Shown here one piece after another: positions 1 through 11,197 of a stretch of 64,000 nucleotides of DNA. Position numbers and translations under genes: made by a program. Under the pieces are notes generated by a model. The model had not been told where the DNA came from, ran no database searches, and was given only the letters and a program-made list of their open reading frames with translations. The number at the start of each line of letters is the position of its first letter. Within the stretch, counting starts at the first letter, position 1. The stretch is from Paulinella micropora (Eukaryota; Cercozoa; Imbricatea; Euglyphida; Paulinellidae): the NCBI GenBank assembly GCA_019918135.1, contig WBZZ01000880.1, positions 43,104 to 107,103 on the forward strand, written 5' to 3'.

Positions 1-3000
1 GTGGCGGCGCGGGCTCGAACAAGTACAGCGGCGTGTGCGCGCGGGCCGCCAGCCACTGCATGGGCTTCAGCAGCGCCTGCGGCACGTCGTGCACGTACGC
101 CTGCAAGCCCTCGGGCGCGCCGCTGTAGCTGGCGGAGCCGAACGGGTGCGAGATGTTAGCACTCTCCCAGACGACGACGACGACGACGACGCGTTGATGG
201 CGCGGTAGGCCCGGACCAGCCCGCTGGTGGCGTCCACCGAGGTGGCGCGCACCGGGCACGGCCGGTCCAGGCAGTACGGGTAACCGGCGAAGTAGAGCTG
301 GGCGGGCAGCAGGCGCTCGTGCACGTTGACCCAGCTGGCTCTCTCGACCGTGCCGTTCGCGGTTGGCTCAATGGCCGCCGTACAGTCTGTCCGGCGGCCG
401 CCGAGCAACCACAACTCGCTGAGGTCGGCCGACGCGAGCGCGGCCGACGCCTCGTCCTCCTGCAGCTGCAGCTGCGGCGCGTTCGAGACGCCGGCGCCCG
501 CCGAGTTGAGCGTCACGCGGCCGCGCGACGCCTTGGGCCCGTACGTCAGGTCCCGGCGGCCGCGCCTCGTCGACGTCACGGTCGGCGACGGCAGCTCGCC
601 CTGCGCCAGCCCCCTGAGCTGCGCGGCCTGGCGGCGCATGACGGGCACGCTCGTCAGCAGGTCGTCCCAGAACAGCAGCGCGGGGTGGAACGTCAGCGAC
701 AGCTCGGCCTCGTTGGTTGCAGGCACAGCCGCAGCGCCCGCGCGCTGCGCGAGGCGCCACGCGCCCAGCGCCGAGCCGTCGGTCTTGGTGGTCAGGACCG
801 CGTAGTCACCGGGGCTCACGGCGCAGGCGGCGCCGAGCTGCGCCTCCAACACTGCGGCCTCGGCCGAGCTGGCGCTGACGTTGGCCAGCAGCCGCTGCAG
901 GAACGGCCACGTCAAATGCCTCACGACGAGCCCGTTGCGCGCGTTGGCCCACACCGAGTTCAGGGCGCGGCTGCTGTTGCAATTGTCGTCCAGCGCGGCC
1001 AGCAGCTGGTTTGTTAGGTTGCCCCAGGCCCCAGCCGGGGGCCGCGGCTGGCCGCAGTGCCCGTACTTGACCCAGTCCCACTGCGCGCCGTCCGCGTTCA
1101 GTGGGCGGCAGAAGTCGCCGCGCAGGACTTCTGTGACGGCCTCCAGGCCGCTCTCGTTGCCACTGGCGCACTCGGTCCAGCCGGTCGGCGCGAGCCAAGC
1201 ACCGGTAGCGGCGGGCGTCGGCACGGTGTAATTGGTGAGCCCCAACAGCGAGGCGGACGCGAGCGCAGTGGCGCCCAGCCAGCTCAGGCGCGTGTCCTCC
1301 GAGGTAGAGACCTCGACCCGGCGCTGCAGCACGCAGGTGCACTCCCGCCCAGTGCAGCCGCGCGGGCCGAGCAGCAGCGCAGTCTGCAGCAACGAGTCGT
1401 ACTGCTGGTTCTCGAAGGACAGCGGCACGAGGTTGCACTCGAGCCACAGCGAACGCCTCTCCAGCAGCACAGCTGCGGCGCTCTGGTAACACGGGCCGCG
1501 CCCGGGCCTAGCAGCCGGCGGAACCGGGCGAATGCTGACCCAGGCGCTGCCCCTGACAGCGTACCAGTCGGGCGCGCCGGTTGTTTCGTTGAACAGCAGC
1601 AGGGGCCGCCGGCCGCCGTCGGTCAGCAGCGGCGACCAGCCCTGTTCGATTGAGTCCTGCAGGGCACTGAACAGGCCGCGCACCAGCGACGCCTTGGAGT
1701 CGGCGCGCGTGTGGATCAGCTCCAGCACGCGGGCCAGGCTGCCCCACACGGCCGACGCGCTCACCGCCTTCTCCAGCAGCGCCTGCATGAACAGCCGGTT
1801 GCGCTCCGTGATGAATTCCGCGCCGTCGGCGCACGACAGCAGCGCGTTGATCTGGCCTTCCACGACCGTAATCGCCCGCCTCACGGCCCCGTTCGCGTTC
1901 AGCACCTGCTGCGTCGTGTTCTCGACCAAGCCCGTGTGGCGCCGCAGAATCTCGTTGTAGAATTCTGCCGTGGCGTTCAACTGGTCCTCCAACGACGACA
2001 CCGCGGTGTCTACGCGGTTGAGCAGGCCCTGCACCTGGTCCCTGGCCGCACCGATCTGCGTATTAGTCGCCTGGTACGAATCCACCATCGAGTTCCATTC
2101 ATCGCTGAATTCCGTGGAAGCCTTGAACTGGTCCAGCTCGCGCGTGTACATGTTGCGCAGGTACAACAGCTCCGTGGTGTACGCGTTGGACAATTTCAGG
2201 TCAAGTTCATACTTGATGTTCTGCACCTCGTTCTCGGCGCAGGTCTTGAGGTCCAGGCACTTGGAAGACACGGCCGTGAGCGAGCTGGCCAGGCAGTCGG
2301 CGAGCACCGTGGCGGCGTCGGTCTCCGCGCTTTCGCCGGCCGCCTTGGTCAGGTCGATGGTCTTGACCGCGTCCAGGCTCAGCTGCTTGAGCTCTTTCCA
2401 CGCGTCCGAGAATTCGGTGCACACGGTTTGGATCTCGTTCAGCGTCAGATTGCTCGAGATGGCCTGTAGAAGCGCACGGCGGCGGGGCCGCATTGAGTTG
2501 TTGGTGTCCTGCTGGTTCAGGATGTTCAGCGCTTTCCCGAAGAGATCGGCGGTGGTGTTGGGATTGGTTTCGTGCGGCGCCAGCGGCGTGCCGGGGTCCT
2601 GCAGCGACTTGGCGTTGCTGGAGTTGGTTTTGTTCGACAGGGCTCGGACGTCTGATTCAAGAAGTCCCTGACGGTGCGCGCCAGCAGCCCCCCGTCCACG
2701 TCGTCCGTGAGTGACACGCTCGCCGTGACGGTGCGAGTCCACGACGGAGCGAAGCCTATGAGCTCTAATTCGTTGTACTCGACAAAGGGCGCGGAAACTG
2801 CTAGGGGCACTTGGAACTCTTGCCCATTGTCGGTGAACGTGACTAACGATCTGCAGATCGAGTCGACACAACCACGCGATTCAACGACGGCGCGGACTTG
2901 GGACCCCGACCCCAGCGGAATTACCGAGCGAACCCTCGCAAAGGCAGTGGAATCGCCCCAGACCGCACCGAACGCAACCGCGGCGTTTAGCAGCAGCAGC

Positions 3001-3008
3001 GGCAGCAT
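1..3008 (-). CDS. Large coiled-coil ectodomain glycoprotein A (C-terminus beyond the window, frameshifted)
   Basis: The ATG at 3008 gives a clear signal peptide (MLPLLLLNAAVAFGAVWG). After it come a beta-rich N-terminal segment, then a long Glu/Lys/Leu-rich helical stretch (about nt 2550-1800) with coiled-coil character, and then a Cys-rich globular part with many NxS/T sequons. The frame changes near nt 2650, and again near nt 170-200 where a Ser-rich codon repeat lies. The minus-strand frame that leaves the window still reads as protein (sequon NIS, then a Leu/Ala-rich stretch), so the 3' end is off the left edge. The gene at 44451-48885 looks like a paralogue: both have helix-rich N-terminal halves followed by an LLGP-R/P-GC segment and a CxC motif (CTCVLQ here, CHCWLE there). 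By analogy it should end in a membrane anchor. The role is probably surface or envelope glycoprotein (inference). The family is not recognised. Confidence 0.7.
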
Positions 3009-3539
3009 GTGAGACACGAGATGGAAAAGAAGAGTGCAGAGAAACTAACTTGAATCTTCCCTTGGCTCTCTCTCTCTCTGTTTGTTATTCTTTCTCTGGC
3101 GCACGGCCGCCCAAGCTAGCAGCAAAAAAGGAAAACGTGGGTGCCCCCTCCAGGAAAAAAAGGAGCCGGGGGGGGGGCCAGAAACGGGGGGGGGAATGTG
3201 CGACAGGTCCTGACTTTTCCGGCTCTCCTTTTTGTTTTTCCTCCGACCCGCCCGGTCGCACAATTTGCGAGCGAGCGCGCGGCGGGCGGGGGGGAGTAGG
3301 ACCTGTCTGCACTGGCGGTCCCCCCCCCCTCCTTTCCGGTCCTGAGCACATCTTTTTTTTCTCGAGGTACGGTCGCGGCACAGGGGCGCCCGATAATCCT
3401 GCCGAGAATTTTTGTGGCACGCCCGGGGGGCAAAGATCTCCCCCGTGAGACTGTCTGTGTTTTCTTTTGCCGCGTCCTTAGTCCTTCCTTCTTAAGAAAA
3501 AAAAAGGACAAAACAGGCACACCCAAGACCCGACCGGAA
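3009..3539. other. Intergenic spacer with G/C and A/T runs
   Basis: This is a divergent spacer between glycoprotein A and the DDCE gene. It holds several runs of 7-9 G or C plus A and T tracts. Frames through it are low-complexity Pro/Arg/Lys strings, so I see no gene. Promoters for both flanking genes should lie here, but no clear element can be named. Confidence 0.6.
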
Positions 3540-5613
3540 ATGAACGAACTAAGTTTTGTTCTCGCGCTCAAGACGGGGCGGCCCGGGTGTTACGACAAGC
3601 TCTGGTGCCAGCTCAGGCAGGCCAACCAGGCCTGGCCAGCTGCTGCTAAAAGTTCTCGACACTAAAGCCAACCAATGGGAAATACAAGCCACAGCGGACC
3701 CCGGGCGCCCCGTGGCGGTCAGCCTTTTCGGCCTGGTGCCGCTGCCGGGCGCCGTGGGGCACCAGGGCATCACGTGCATAGACCGAACGCTGGTGTGGGC
3801 GGATAAGAAGGGGTCCGGGGCCGGGGCGTTCAGTATCGAGAACCTCGTGTGGGCCGCAGACGACACACAGCAAACCTCGGCAGCGCAAACCAGGAACGAG
3901 CTTAAGACGTTGCTAGAACAGTTGTCGACCGAATTTAATGGGTGTGTCATGGACTCGAACGTACCCTTTGCCCAGACCACCGCCAGGATTAGGCACCTGG
4001 ACTACTTTCGCGAGAGCTTGTTTGGCGGCTGCAGGATGCCGGGGGCGGTGGAAATGCGGCTGCTGCAAAAGCAGGTGAGGGCCGCGTACAAGCGGCCCTC
4101 CAGCGAAGAACTGCAGCAGGCCGCGGAAGCCTGCGCCCGGGCTAAGACCATAGACGAAAAGTGGCTGGCCGCCGTTACAAACGATGCGCTGTGCCACTGG
4201 GCGTACCACTGCGCCTGGGCCCTTCGGCGCCTAGGCCTGACCGAAAGGCTGGTGTGGCAACACGGGGACCTGCAAGGAAAAAGTGCACAAGAATTGTTGC
4301 GCGAGGCCCGCCAGGACAGTCTGAGCAAGCCCTTGCAAGCGCTGCTAGCGCTGGGCGGCGAGGTTCTGGCAGAAATGCTGGGCTTTTTCAGCCGGGCGCA
4401 GTGGTACCTGGAGGACAGGCTGGACGTGTGCGGCCGGAACGCGGCGCGCGGCAAGCACGACTTCCGTTTGCGCGACCAGGTGCTGCACACGCTGGACCTG
4501 CCGGGCGAGCTGGCGGCCCAGCGCGCAGACGACTGCGAGAGCCTGTCGCTGAGCTGCTACCTCCAGTCCGAGAGTTTCCTGTGCTGGTGCGAGTCAGTTT
4601 CGGGCCAGCTACAATCTTTGCCGCCGCTGCTAGCGCTGGTAGTGACGTGCGCGCTCAAGTTCTACCGAACAACGCTGGTAGTAGGCAGCGTAGCCTTCGG
4701 TGTGGGCGCCGGCGACCCCGTCGCCCGGCAAGAAGTGCCCGTGGCAGAGGCGCGCGAGTTCGAGGCGGCCAGGCGGGGGGCCCAGATCTCGAACGAAACG
4801 GCCCTGCCCCGGGACGACGCCAGGGTCCAGTGCCACGTGTTCTGCCTGCTGGTACCGTCGGCCTGGCTCCGGGCGCGAAGGGCGCAGCAGCCGCCGGGCC
4901 ACACGGTCGGGCAGGCCAGGCGGCTGCTGGGGGCCGGCCGCCAGAGCCTGCCGTTGCTCCCCGTAGACTGCACGGTGATTACGCTGGCGAACCAAAACCT
5001 GTTGGCCGGCGGCGGCGTGCAGCCCCTGCTGAGAGAACACTTCTTGTACCGGCCGCACTGGGCGGACGTGCATTTGCCGTTGCCCGTGCACACGCGCCAG
5101 AGCCCGTACAACACGCAGAGCGCGCGGGGCTACCGGGACGTGTCGTTCTTGTTCTGCCCGCAAGACGACTCCTCCGGACAGTTTGCGGTGCGGGCCGGGG
5201 GTTACCCGGGCTCCGACGAGCTCATGAGCGTCGGGGCCCCGATGTGCTGCCTGCTGGACAGCCACCGGTCGTGCCGCGAATGTGGCGGCGGCCGCAACTG
5301 CGGCAGCGTCGTCGACCTGCTGCCGGTCGGGCAGGACGTTCGTGACGGTGTGGCGCGGGCTTGCGCGCTTTTGCAGGCGGTGGTGCCGCCGCCCCTGCTG
5401 CCCGTGCCCCTAACCAGCGGCCAATGCCAAGAGAATTACCACAAGATTATCACGGGCAGCTGGGACGACAAGAGGAGCCGCTCTCCCTGGTACGCGGTCT
5501 GGCCCAGCAGCTGCTTTACGCAGGAACCCCCGGCTGAAGGCGCAGTGTCGGTGCAGCTAGCAGAAGGGTTTGCTGTTTGGTACAAGCAAGGCCCCACGAG
5601 CGCCGGAACGTGA
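3540..5613 (+). CDS. Uncharacterised ~690-residue protein with a DDCE motif
   Basis: The ATG at 3540 starts a frame (MNELSFVLAL) that shifts by one base near nt 3640-3655 into the long frame ending at 5613. The long frame alone has no nearby ATG, which supports the upstream start. The middle contains QRADDCESLSL (about residue 330), and about 100 residues later a hydrophobic strand with a His (VQCHVFCLLVP). A DCE motif followed by a strand-borne His recalls transglutaminase/papain-like cysteine protease folds, and similar DDCE proteins are familiar from large DNA viruses, but this is only a motif-level resemblance. The C-terminal third has Cys pairs (CRECGGGRNC). It has no signal peptide or membrane segment and is probably intracellular or a virion component. 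It diverges from glycoprotein A and is convergent with the GTPase gene. The name is withheld because the family is not recognised. Confidence 0.6.
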
Positions 5614-5763
5614 CGACGCGCGAGCGCACAACAATTTTTTTTAAAAAAGAAGAATGATCACCCCCTCTTTTTTTTGGTTCGGGTCGGAAATCTCGCGTTG
5701 ACAGAAAGACCGGTTTTTTTTAATGATTTTTGTACAGGAGCCGGCGCTGCCAGCGCAGGTACT

Positions 5764-6371
5764 TTAGCAGCAGCCCGCCTTCACGCCGTTGCTGGTGTCG
5801 ACGACGCCGACCGTTTCTTTCTCTGCTCTCCGGTGGCTGATCTCGGCCGCCTGCACCAAGAACGGCCTGATCTTAGCCATCAATTCTTCTTGCGAGTCTG
5901 TTTCTGCGCTAGTATGCAGGATCCGGCCCCCGAACCGCTGCCTCAAGTCACTGTTGCCGTGCAGGTCTTCCTCTGCACCATCGTACCCTCGATCGCGCTG
6001 GCACCCGACCAGCACGAACAGGATGTCCTCGTTCTTGTCTTTCGAAGAAGTGTTAAACTTTAGTACCTCCTGGTGGAAATTTTCTTTTTCTAAGCTGCAG
6101 CACACCAGGGCCATGTGCGCGCCGCGCATGTAATTCGAAATCATGGAGTCAAAACGCTCCTGCCCGGCCGTGTCCCAGACCCAGATCTGGTGCAGTTGGT
6201 TATCGAGCTCTATGGCGGGCAAGATCTTGAAATCCAGACCAACCGTGGCGGGGTGTGGCATCGCTGGGGCCTGTTATCCGCAAGCTTCTGCAAGAGGGAG
6301 GACTTGCCTGCGCTCGATGATCCCAGCATGACTACTTTCAGGTATTTGCCGGTCGCGACCCTTTTTTGCAT
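5764..6371 (-). CDS. Rab-like small GTPase (one frameshift)
   Basis: The chosen start is the ATG at 6371 (MQKRVATGKYLKVVMLG). Upstream in-frame codons are only a C-run. The protein, about 200 residues, has a P-loop GSSSAGKSS (near residue 18), switch I Thr in ATVGLDFKI, the switch II/G3 motif WDTAGQERF, and a C-terminal GCC that should be geranylgeranylated, so it belongs to the Rab branch of Ras GTPases and should act on membranes. The frame shifts by one base near nt 6262, beside a run of C, between the P-loop and switch I. Two deviations stand out. The G4 motif is GCQRD where Rabs have GNKxD, and G5 is TSAE where they have SAK. Loss of the Asn and Lys could weaken guanine specificity. The source may be host capture. 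It could be a decaying copy if the frameshift is real. Confidence 0.85.
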
Positions 6372-6897
6372 ACCCTTGCCTTTTTTTGGGGGGGGGGGTG
6401 ACTGGAGGTCTGCCTTGCGGTTTGCCAAGGAGAAGAATTGTTTTTAAAAAAAACCAAGCCAAAAAAAAAGCCAAGCACGCACAAAAAGGGAGCGTAAAAG
6501 AAGGGGGGGGGGCAGGGCTTCGTTTTTTCTTCTGAACCAACTTTTCTTCGTCTACGGGGAGGGGACCGCGGGCGGGGTTGGAAGTGTGGAAAGGGGGGTT
6601 AGGTACGGGGGAAGGGGCGAGGCCGGGAAGGCGAGGGCAAGGGGAGGGGGGGGAGAGAGGGAGGCAGGACAAGCAAAGAAAAAAGGCAACGGCGTTTAAT
6701 CCAAGGGCGGGGGAGAAAAAAAAAGCAAAAGGGAGGTTTTAAAGAAAGAAAAACAAAGCGCAGAGATTTCAGGCCTTTTTCTTTCTTGGCCCTCCCCTCA
6801 TTTTTTGGCTCTCTCTTCTCGTCCCCCCCCCCGCGCTCGCACTCTGGTGAGAGCCTCGTAACCTCTCTTTCCTTTGGTTCTGGTTTGCGCACTTTCG
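6372..6897. other. Intergenic spacer
   Basis: This divergent spacer between the Rab-like GTPase and the gene at 6898 has runs of G (up to 11), A and T and purine-rich tracts. Frames across it are low-complexity (Pro, Lys, Glu, Gly). No gene, RNA or clear promoter motif is visible. Confidence 0.6.
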
Positions 6898-7668
6898 ATG
6901 GACGGAAGCAGAGTCAAGTACGGGGTGCTGACCCCCGAAGAAGAAGAATATGGCGCCGTGGCTATCAGTGCCCTGGCGCAGACGAGGGCCGACAGCATGA
7001 AGCGCGACCGGCCCGCTGGGTACCAGGGCGAGCCAGTCATCCAACTGCGCCCGTGCGACCTGTTGGTGGCCAAGAACGCGGCCATCTTGCGGTCGAGAAC
7101 TAGCTTCATCAACGTGACGAATTGTGTCACCAACTGGCCAATCTATGAGGGCAAAGCCAAGGGCAAACCGGGAACGGCGCCCGCCAAAAAGGACGACGAA
7201 GCCACGGAGCTCACCGAGTGGACCTTTCTGGGCATCTGCGGCGAGGACAGCGAGCCCGGCGGGCGGCCGTCCAAGCCCCTGCGGGTGCAGGTGCAGGGTG
7301 TGTCGGACGTGTTCCTGCCGCGCTACGGCAAGGGCCAACAGTGGGCGCACAACGATATGCTCTTGTTCACTAGGCTGCCTACCCAGCAGGAACATTACGA
7401 CAAGATCGACATACAAGGGCAGGACTCGCGCACTCGGTTCTTGATCGAGGCGCGCAGCTTGCTGACGGCCTCGCAAAAACGTGATTTCCACCAGGTGGAA
7501 GAAGCAGAGCTGCTAGGCAAAAGTGCGGCCCAGCTGCATCAGCTCATCTTGAACCTAGTCGACCGCAGGCTGGAGCTGGCCATGACAACCGAACTCAACG
7601 AGCAGTTCGTGGGTCTCAGCGTGCGCTCCGCTCAGTTCGGACAAATGGGCCGTGTCTACATTCAGTAA
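6898..7668 (+). CDS. Uncharacterised 256-residue soluble protein
   Basis: The frame is intact from the ATG at 6898 (MDGSRVKYGVLTPEEEEYGA) to a TAA at 7668. A few upstream in-frame codons exist but without an ATG. It is a mixed alpha/beta soluble protein with no signal peptide, membrane segment or Cys cluster. A short Lys/Ala linker (KAKGKPGTAPAKK) lies near residue 90, and the C-terminal half is helical (QLHQLILNLVDRRLELAM). It is one of the few longer genes here with no frameshift. An AATAAA signal follows 57 bases after the stop. It is convergent with the gene at 7846-9085. I do not recognise the family. Confidence 0.7.
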   Translation: MDGSRVKYGVLTPEEEEYGAVAISALAQTRADSMKRDRPAGYQGEPVIQLRPCDLLVAKNAAILRSRTSFINVTNCVTNWPIYEGKAKGKPGTAPAKKDDEATELTEWTFLGICGEDSEPGGRPSKPLRVQVQGVSDVFLPRYGKGQQWAHNDMLLFTRLPTQQEHYDKIDIQGQDSRTRFLIEARSLLTASQKRDFHQVEEAELLGKSAAQLHQLILNLVDRRLELAMTTELNEQFVGLSVRSAQFGQMGRVYIQ

Positions 7669-7724
7669 AAAAAAACAAGATTTGGAACGCCGAGACTACA
7701 AAAGCCTCTCGCCGCCGTTGCTTC

Positions 7725-7730
7725 AATAAA
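7725..7730 (+). promoter_or_regulatory. Poly(A) signal AATAAA
   Basis: An AATAAA lies 57 bases after the stop of the 6898-7668 gene and is followed by an A-run. Its position fits eukaryotic-style 3' processing. Confidence 0.5.
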
Positions 7731-7845
7731 AAAAAATGGGTGCAAGAAAAAAGACTTTTTTTTTAATTTAACAAGAAACGGACAAAAGTTTGGGCCGTGG
7801 TTTTGCCACCGACTTTCCGGCCCCCGGGTTTTTTTTTCTGGTGCG

Positions 7846-9085
7846 TTATGAGGCCTGGCCTGGCAGAGACCACCGCGCAAACGCCGTGCGACCCGAGCTC
7901 GACAGAGCGGACTTTTGTTCAGTGTCAATTGCCGCCTTGTCAAGCAGGCGCGTGTCTGCCTGGATGCTGGCCGAGTCGGCACCTTCTACCCAGCAGCTCA
8001 GGTCGAAGAGCAAACGTTGCCTGTACCACTGCGCCCAGCCGCCGGTCCGGGAATTGTACTCGTCTGTCGACACGTTCTGGACCGAGAATTTGTCGTGGTG
8101 GTCGGACAGCAGGAGCAAGTGACGGTCGTTCGGCAGCTCGGCCGCTGCAACCAGGGAGCTCTGGTCTGGCATGGGCAGCCAGTACTGGCAGTGGTTGAAG
8201 ACCGCGTGCACCGCGGCCCCGGCATTCTTGGGGGCCACCAGGCACGCCGCCGTGGACACGGCGGTCTGCAGGAGGCCGCGCCGTTCCCCCAGAGCGGGCA
8301 GCGCGTAGCACACGAGCAGCCCTACGCGGTAGGACGCGAACAACTCTGCTGTCGTCAGCCAGGCCCGCGCCACTTCCGGGTGTGCCGTTTCGAATGTAGC
8401 GTACGAGGCCGAGGCGGCTATGGTCGGGTGGGCTCCGCACAGCGCCGAATAAGCGCCGGCGCCGCCCGGCAGGCGTGTGAGGGGGTGCCTGCCGTTCCAA
8501 GTATCAGTACCAGCGCAGGAGCTGTGCATCCTCTTGACCTGTGTAGTGACATCGAGCGGTGTGTACATAACCTTGAACATGTCGCTCGGTGCCGTGTTGG
8601 GCTGCGTAGAGGCAAACAAGGCCGCCTGTGTACAAGCGCTATACACGCACAGCTCGTATGCCGGGCCTGGCTTCAAGATCTTGAACAAGAAATCCGCCGC
8701 ATAATGCCGATCGACAGGGCCGCCAGCAGCAGGGGTCGCGGAGAACAGGCTCAGCGCGCAAGACGCTTGACAGGAAGTTATGACCGCTTGGGACAGGTCG
8801 CAGCCCGGAGGACACGAGGCCAGCAGAGAACTGTGAAATGCACCCGCAAGCTCAGAGGATGGCCCGGGTGTGCCTGTTGTGCCGGGCCTCTGCTTCGCTT
8901 CTCCTCCCTCTTCTTCTTCTTCCAGCTGGCCATTCGCATACGTCACGACTCGCAGGTTCACTTTGTCTCGCAAGAAGTTCTCGCAGGTATGCGCGGCTAG
9001 CTCCGCAATCAGCCTGGCAGCTGACAACTTTTTCCCTTGCGTGTAGATTTGCTCGAACTTGTCGTGCGCTTTCTGTGGAGTTCAT
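7846..9085 (-). CDS. Uncharacterised ~410-residue protein
   Basis: The main open frame runs from about nt 9060 to the stop at 7846 and lacks a usable ATG. The nearest upstream ATG in another frame is at 9085 (MNSTES), and one single-base shift near nt 9065 would join it. The N-terminal part is helical (KLSAARLIAELAAHTCENFL), followed by a short Glu-rich linker and then an Ala/Ser/Cys-rich body with many hydrophobic strands. There is no obvious signal peptide or transmembrane helix and no recognised motif. Alternatively the true start lies in an upstream exon, since an AG-ended pyrimidine-containing stretch precedes the frame. The function is unknown. Confidence 0.55.
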
Positions 9086-9268
9086 TGTTTGGACTGTCCG
9101 TTCGCTTGCGGGCGCAACTTCGCCTTGTTTGATTAGCGAGCCGGTGGGGCAGTTCAGCAAGAAGTAGCAAAAGAGCGACGCCCTCCGCATCGTGTAGAGA
9201 AAAGCACTATTGCTTCCGCATGGCTTTCCTCAGGCAGGCCAAAGATAATTTTTGAGCTAGCTGTGGTT

Positions 9269-9849
9269 TTATAATCTTCGTAATCTTCGGTTTGTTTGCG
9301 GTGGAAATTGACAGAAGTAACCATGAAAGTTGCTAGTGGTATTCCTGTGCGAGAAATTTAGGTAGTATTTCCTGAACTTGTCCAGGCTGGTTCGCCTGAA
9401 TTCTGCTTCTGGGTTCCAACCAGAGGCGCAAAGGTAATTTTGGATGAAGGTGTTGAGCACTTGACAGCACGCTCTGTCATTCCAAACAGTTGTCAAACTT
9501 TTAGCAAGGGCTTCGTAGGTCAGGACCATGGCTGCGATTACTCTGCCCCACTCATGGTCTGTGTCAAAGCTTCTGCCGTCGTATTTGGTGAGGTAGTCAC
9601 CAATCGCACCATCTAGGAAGCGGCTTGTAACGTACAGCAAAGGCGGACAAGGCGTTCGAATAAGAGAGCATTGAAACTCAGGCGCGCTTTTGCTCGTGTC
9701 GAATTTGACATCCGTTGCTAGATGGAATCATGTCTTCTTTTTTTTTTTCCCTGACGTAACTCTGCTATGGACAGCAAAGTGAGCAAAGCTTTGTTGAGTG
9801 TGTCTCCAATCGTCACTTCAGGTTGTTTCCCATCTCCCGGAGCAGACAT
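9269..9849 (-). CDS. Uncharacterised small protein with an in-frame TGA after a poly-Lys run
   Basis: The ATG at 9849 opens a frame (MSAPGDGKQPEVTIGDTLNK) that reaches a run of 11 A (poly-Lys) and then TGA at about nt 9731. The same frame then continues without another stop for about 150 codons to 9269, with good protein character (for example FLDGAIGDYLTKYDGR and a C-terminal aromatic-rich part). The downstream part has no Met near its start, so one gene split by a single stop is the simplest reading. The stop could be a sequence error, readthrough, or a short intron containing the A-run. Its GC is lower than that of its neighbours. The family is not recognised. Confidence 0.5.
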
Positions 9850-10480
9850 CTAGAGACCAAGATTACAGCCTGCCCGCACGTGCGATTTGAACCTCTCTAA
9901 AGCCAAAGAACAAGAGTATTAAAAGAAACAAAGGCCGCCAAAAAGAAAAATGACTCTTTTCTTTCATTTTCTTTCCGACCCCCCCCCCCCCCTCCTCTCC
10001 CAGAAAGGAAAAGCAAAGGGCAACCGTTACTAGCACATTCTGCGCCATAAGTCCCCCCCCCTCCCTCGCTCCCTTTTTTATCACCGTTTCATTTCTCGGC
10101 CCCCCCCCCCCACCTCCAACCTCCTCCACCCCCCCCTTTTTTCGTGGCGGTCCTGTTCGGTTCTTTTATCTGTTATTATTATTACGTGCATAGTAAAAAG
10201 AGTGCTGGCAAGCGAGGAAACGTGATGTGTGTGTGAAGGAGGGCGGGGGGGGGTTTAAGTCAGAGCGCAAAGCTACGGGCGCCCACAGGCTCGAGCATTC
10301 GTCCTCCCTCCTTTCCCCCCCCCTTTGTATATACGCGCCGCACAGGAACGCGGAAAGATTTGGGAAGGATGGAGAAATGGGGAGACGGTTAGAGCGGCAA
10401 AAATAAAGAAAGCGCGGGCCATTCAGGCCCCCCCCCCTCTTTTTTTTACCAGGCGTCCCCCGCAGCAAAGGCGAGCAAGT
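9850..10480. other. Intergenic spacer with long C/G runs
   Basis: The spacer has several C-runs of 8-13 and a G-run. Frames through it are low complexity. I see no gene. Part of it should serve as the 3' region of the 10481-11197 gene and the 5' region of the 9269-9849 gene. Confidence 0.55.
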
Positions 10481-11197
10481 TCAGGCGCGCAAAAGCACGC
10501 GGCGCAAGCACCCGCGCAGAAGCTCGGGGAAGGACGCGCGCAGGCTCTTGATCAGGGGCTCGGTCTCTGCTACTATGACCAGATCGACCCTCGCGGGTGC
10601 GCCGCAGCACATCAGAAACAACAGGTAAGGCCACAGCCAGGGCCACGCACCGTTGCGGACGAGCGGCTCCAAGAGCGCCACAAACGGTAGCAACGTAGCA
10701 GGGGGGCCCGCACAGCGTAGCTGCACCTGCTCCAGCCAGAGCCTGGCGATCAGCTGTTTGTCGTGCTTTAGCCAGACCCTTTCTAAGGACAGCACGCGAC
10801 CGGGCTGCGGCGCGCGTGTTGGTTGTACCAAAGGGGGCGTGCCGGTTTCGGTTTGAGTCCTGAAGTAACTTATGGGCCCCGCCGCCCAAGATCTCTGGCG
10901 CAGGGCCCCCCCGTGCTGAAGATCGTCGGCGGAGGCCTCCAGCTGCGGCGAGGCCATCGCGCGCCCCGTGCGAAGGCATCTGCCGTAAGAATCGGTACAT
11001 ATCTGCGGTTCACACAAGTGCATGGCGCCCGACAGCGCACAGGCGGACCAGGGCGAAGAAGGCGGGCTTCGTACCCAAGGGCACTGCGTGTCACAGGAGT
11101 GCGCGTTTGCTAGTACGCCCGCGGGCCGCGTTTTCACGACGCACGCCACAAAGGCGTAAGCGCAGGACACGGCCGCGCTGTCAAACGTCCACTGCAT
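10481..11197 (-). CDS. Uncharacterised Cys-containing 238-residue protein
   Basis: The frame is intact from the ATG at 11197 (MQWTFDSAAVSCAYAFVACV) to 10481. The N-terminal 75 residues hold several Cys (CDTQC and others). The middle is Arg/Pro-rich, and the C-terminal half has a hydrophobic Leu/Trp-rich segment (WPWLWPYLLFLMCC) that may be membrane-associated, before a basic tail. Overlapping frames on the same strand are also open because of high GC. This frame was chosen because it starts with ATG and has the most protein-like composition. No family is recognised. Confidence 0.45.
   Translation of the reverse strand: MQWTFDSAAVSCAYAFVACVVKTRPAGVLANAHSCDTQCPWVRSPPSSPWSACALSGAMHLCEPQICTDSYGRCLRTGRAMASPQLEASADDLQHGGALRQRSWAAGPISYFRTQTETGTPPLVQPTRAPQPGRVLSLERVWLKHDKQLIARLWLEQVQLRCAGPPATLLPFVALLEPLVRNGAWPWLWPYLLFLMCCGAPARVDLVIVAETEPLIKSLRASFPELLRGCLRRVLLRA

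Noticed and set aside
7124-7444. Overlapping plus-strand frame in the 6898-7668 gene
   Set aside because: Arg/Ser/Pro-rich, no start context, and fully contained in a better frame.
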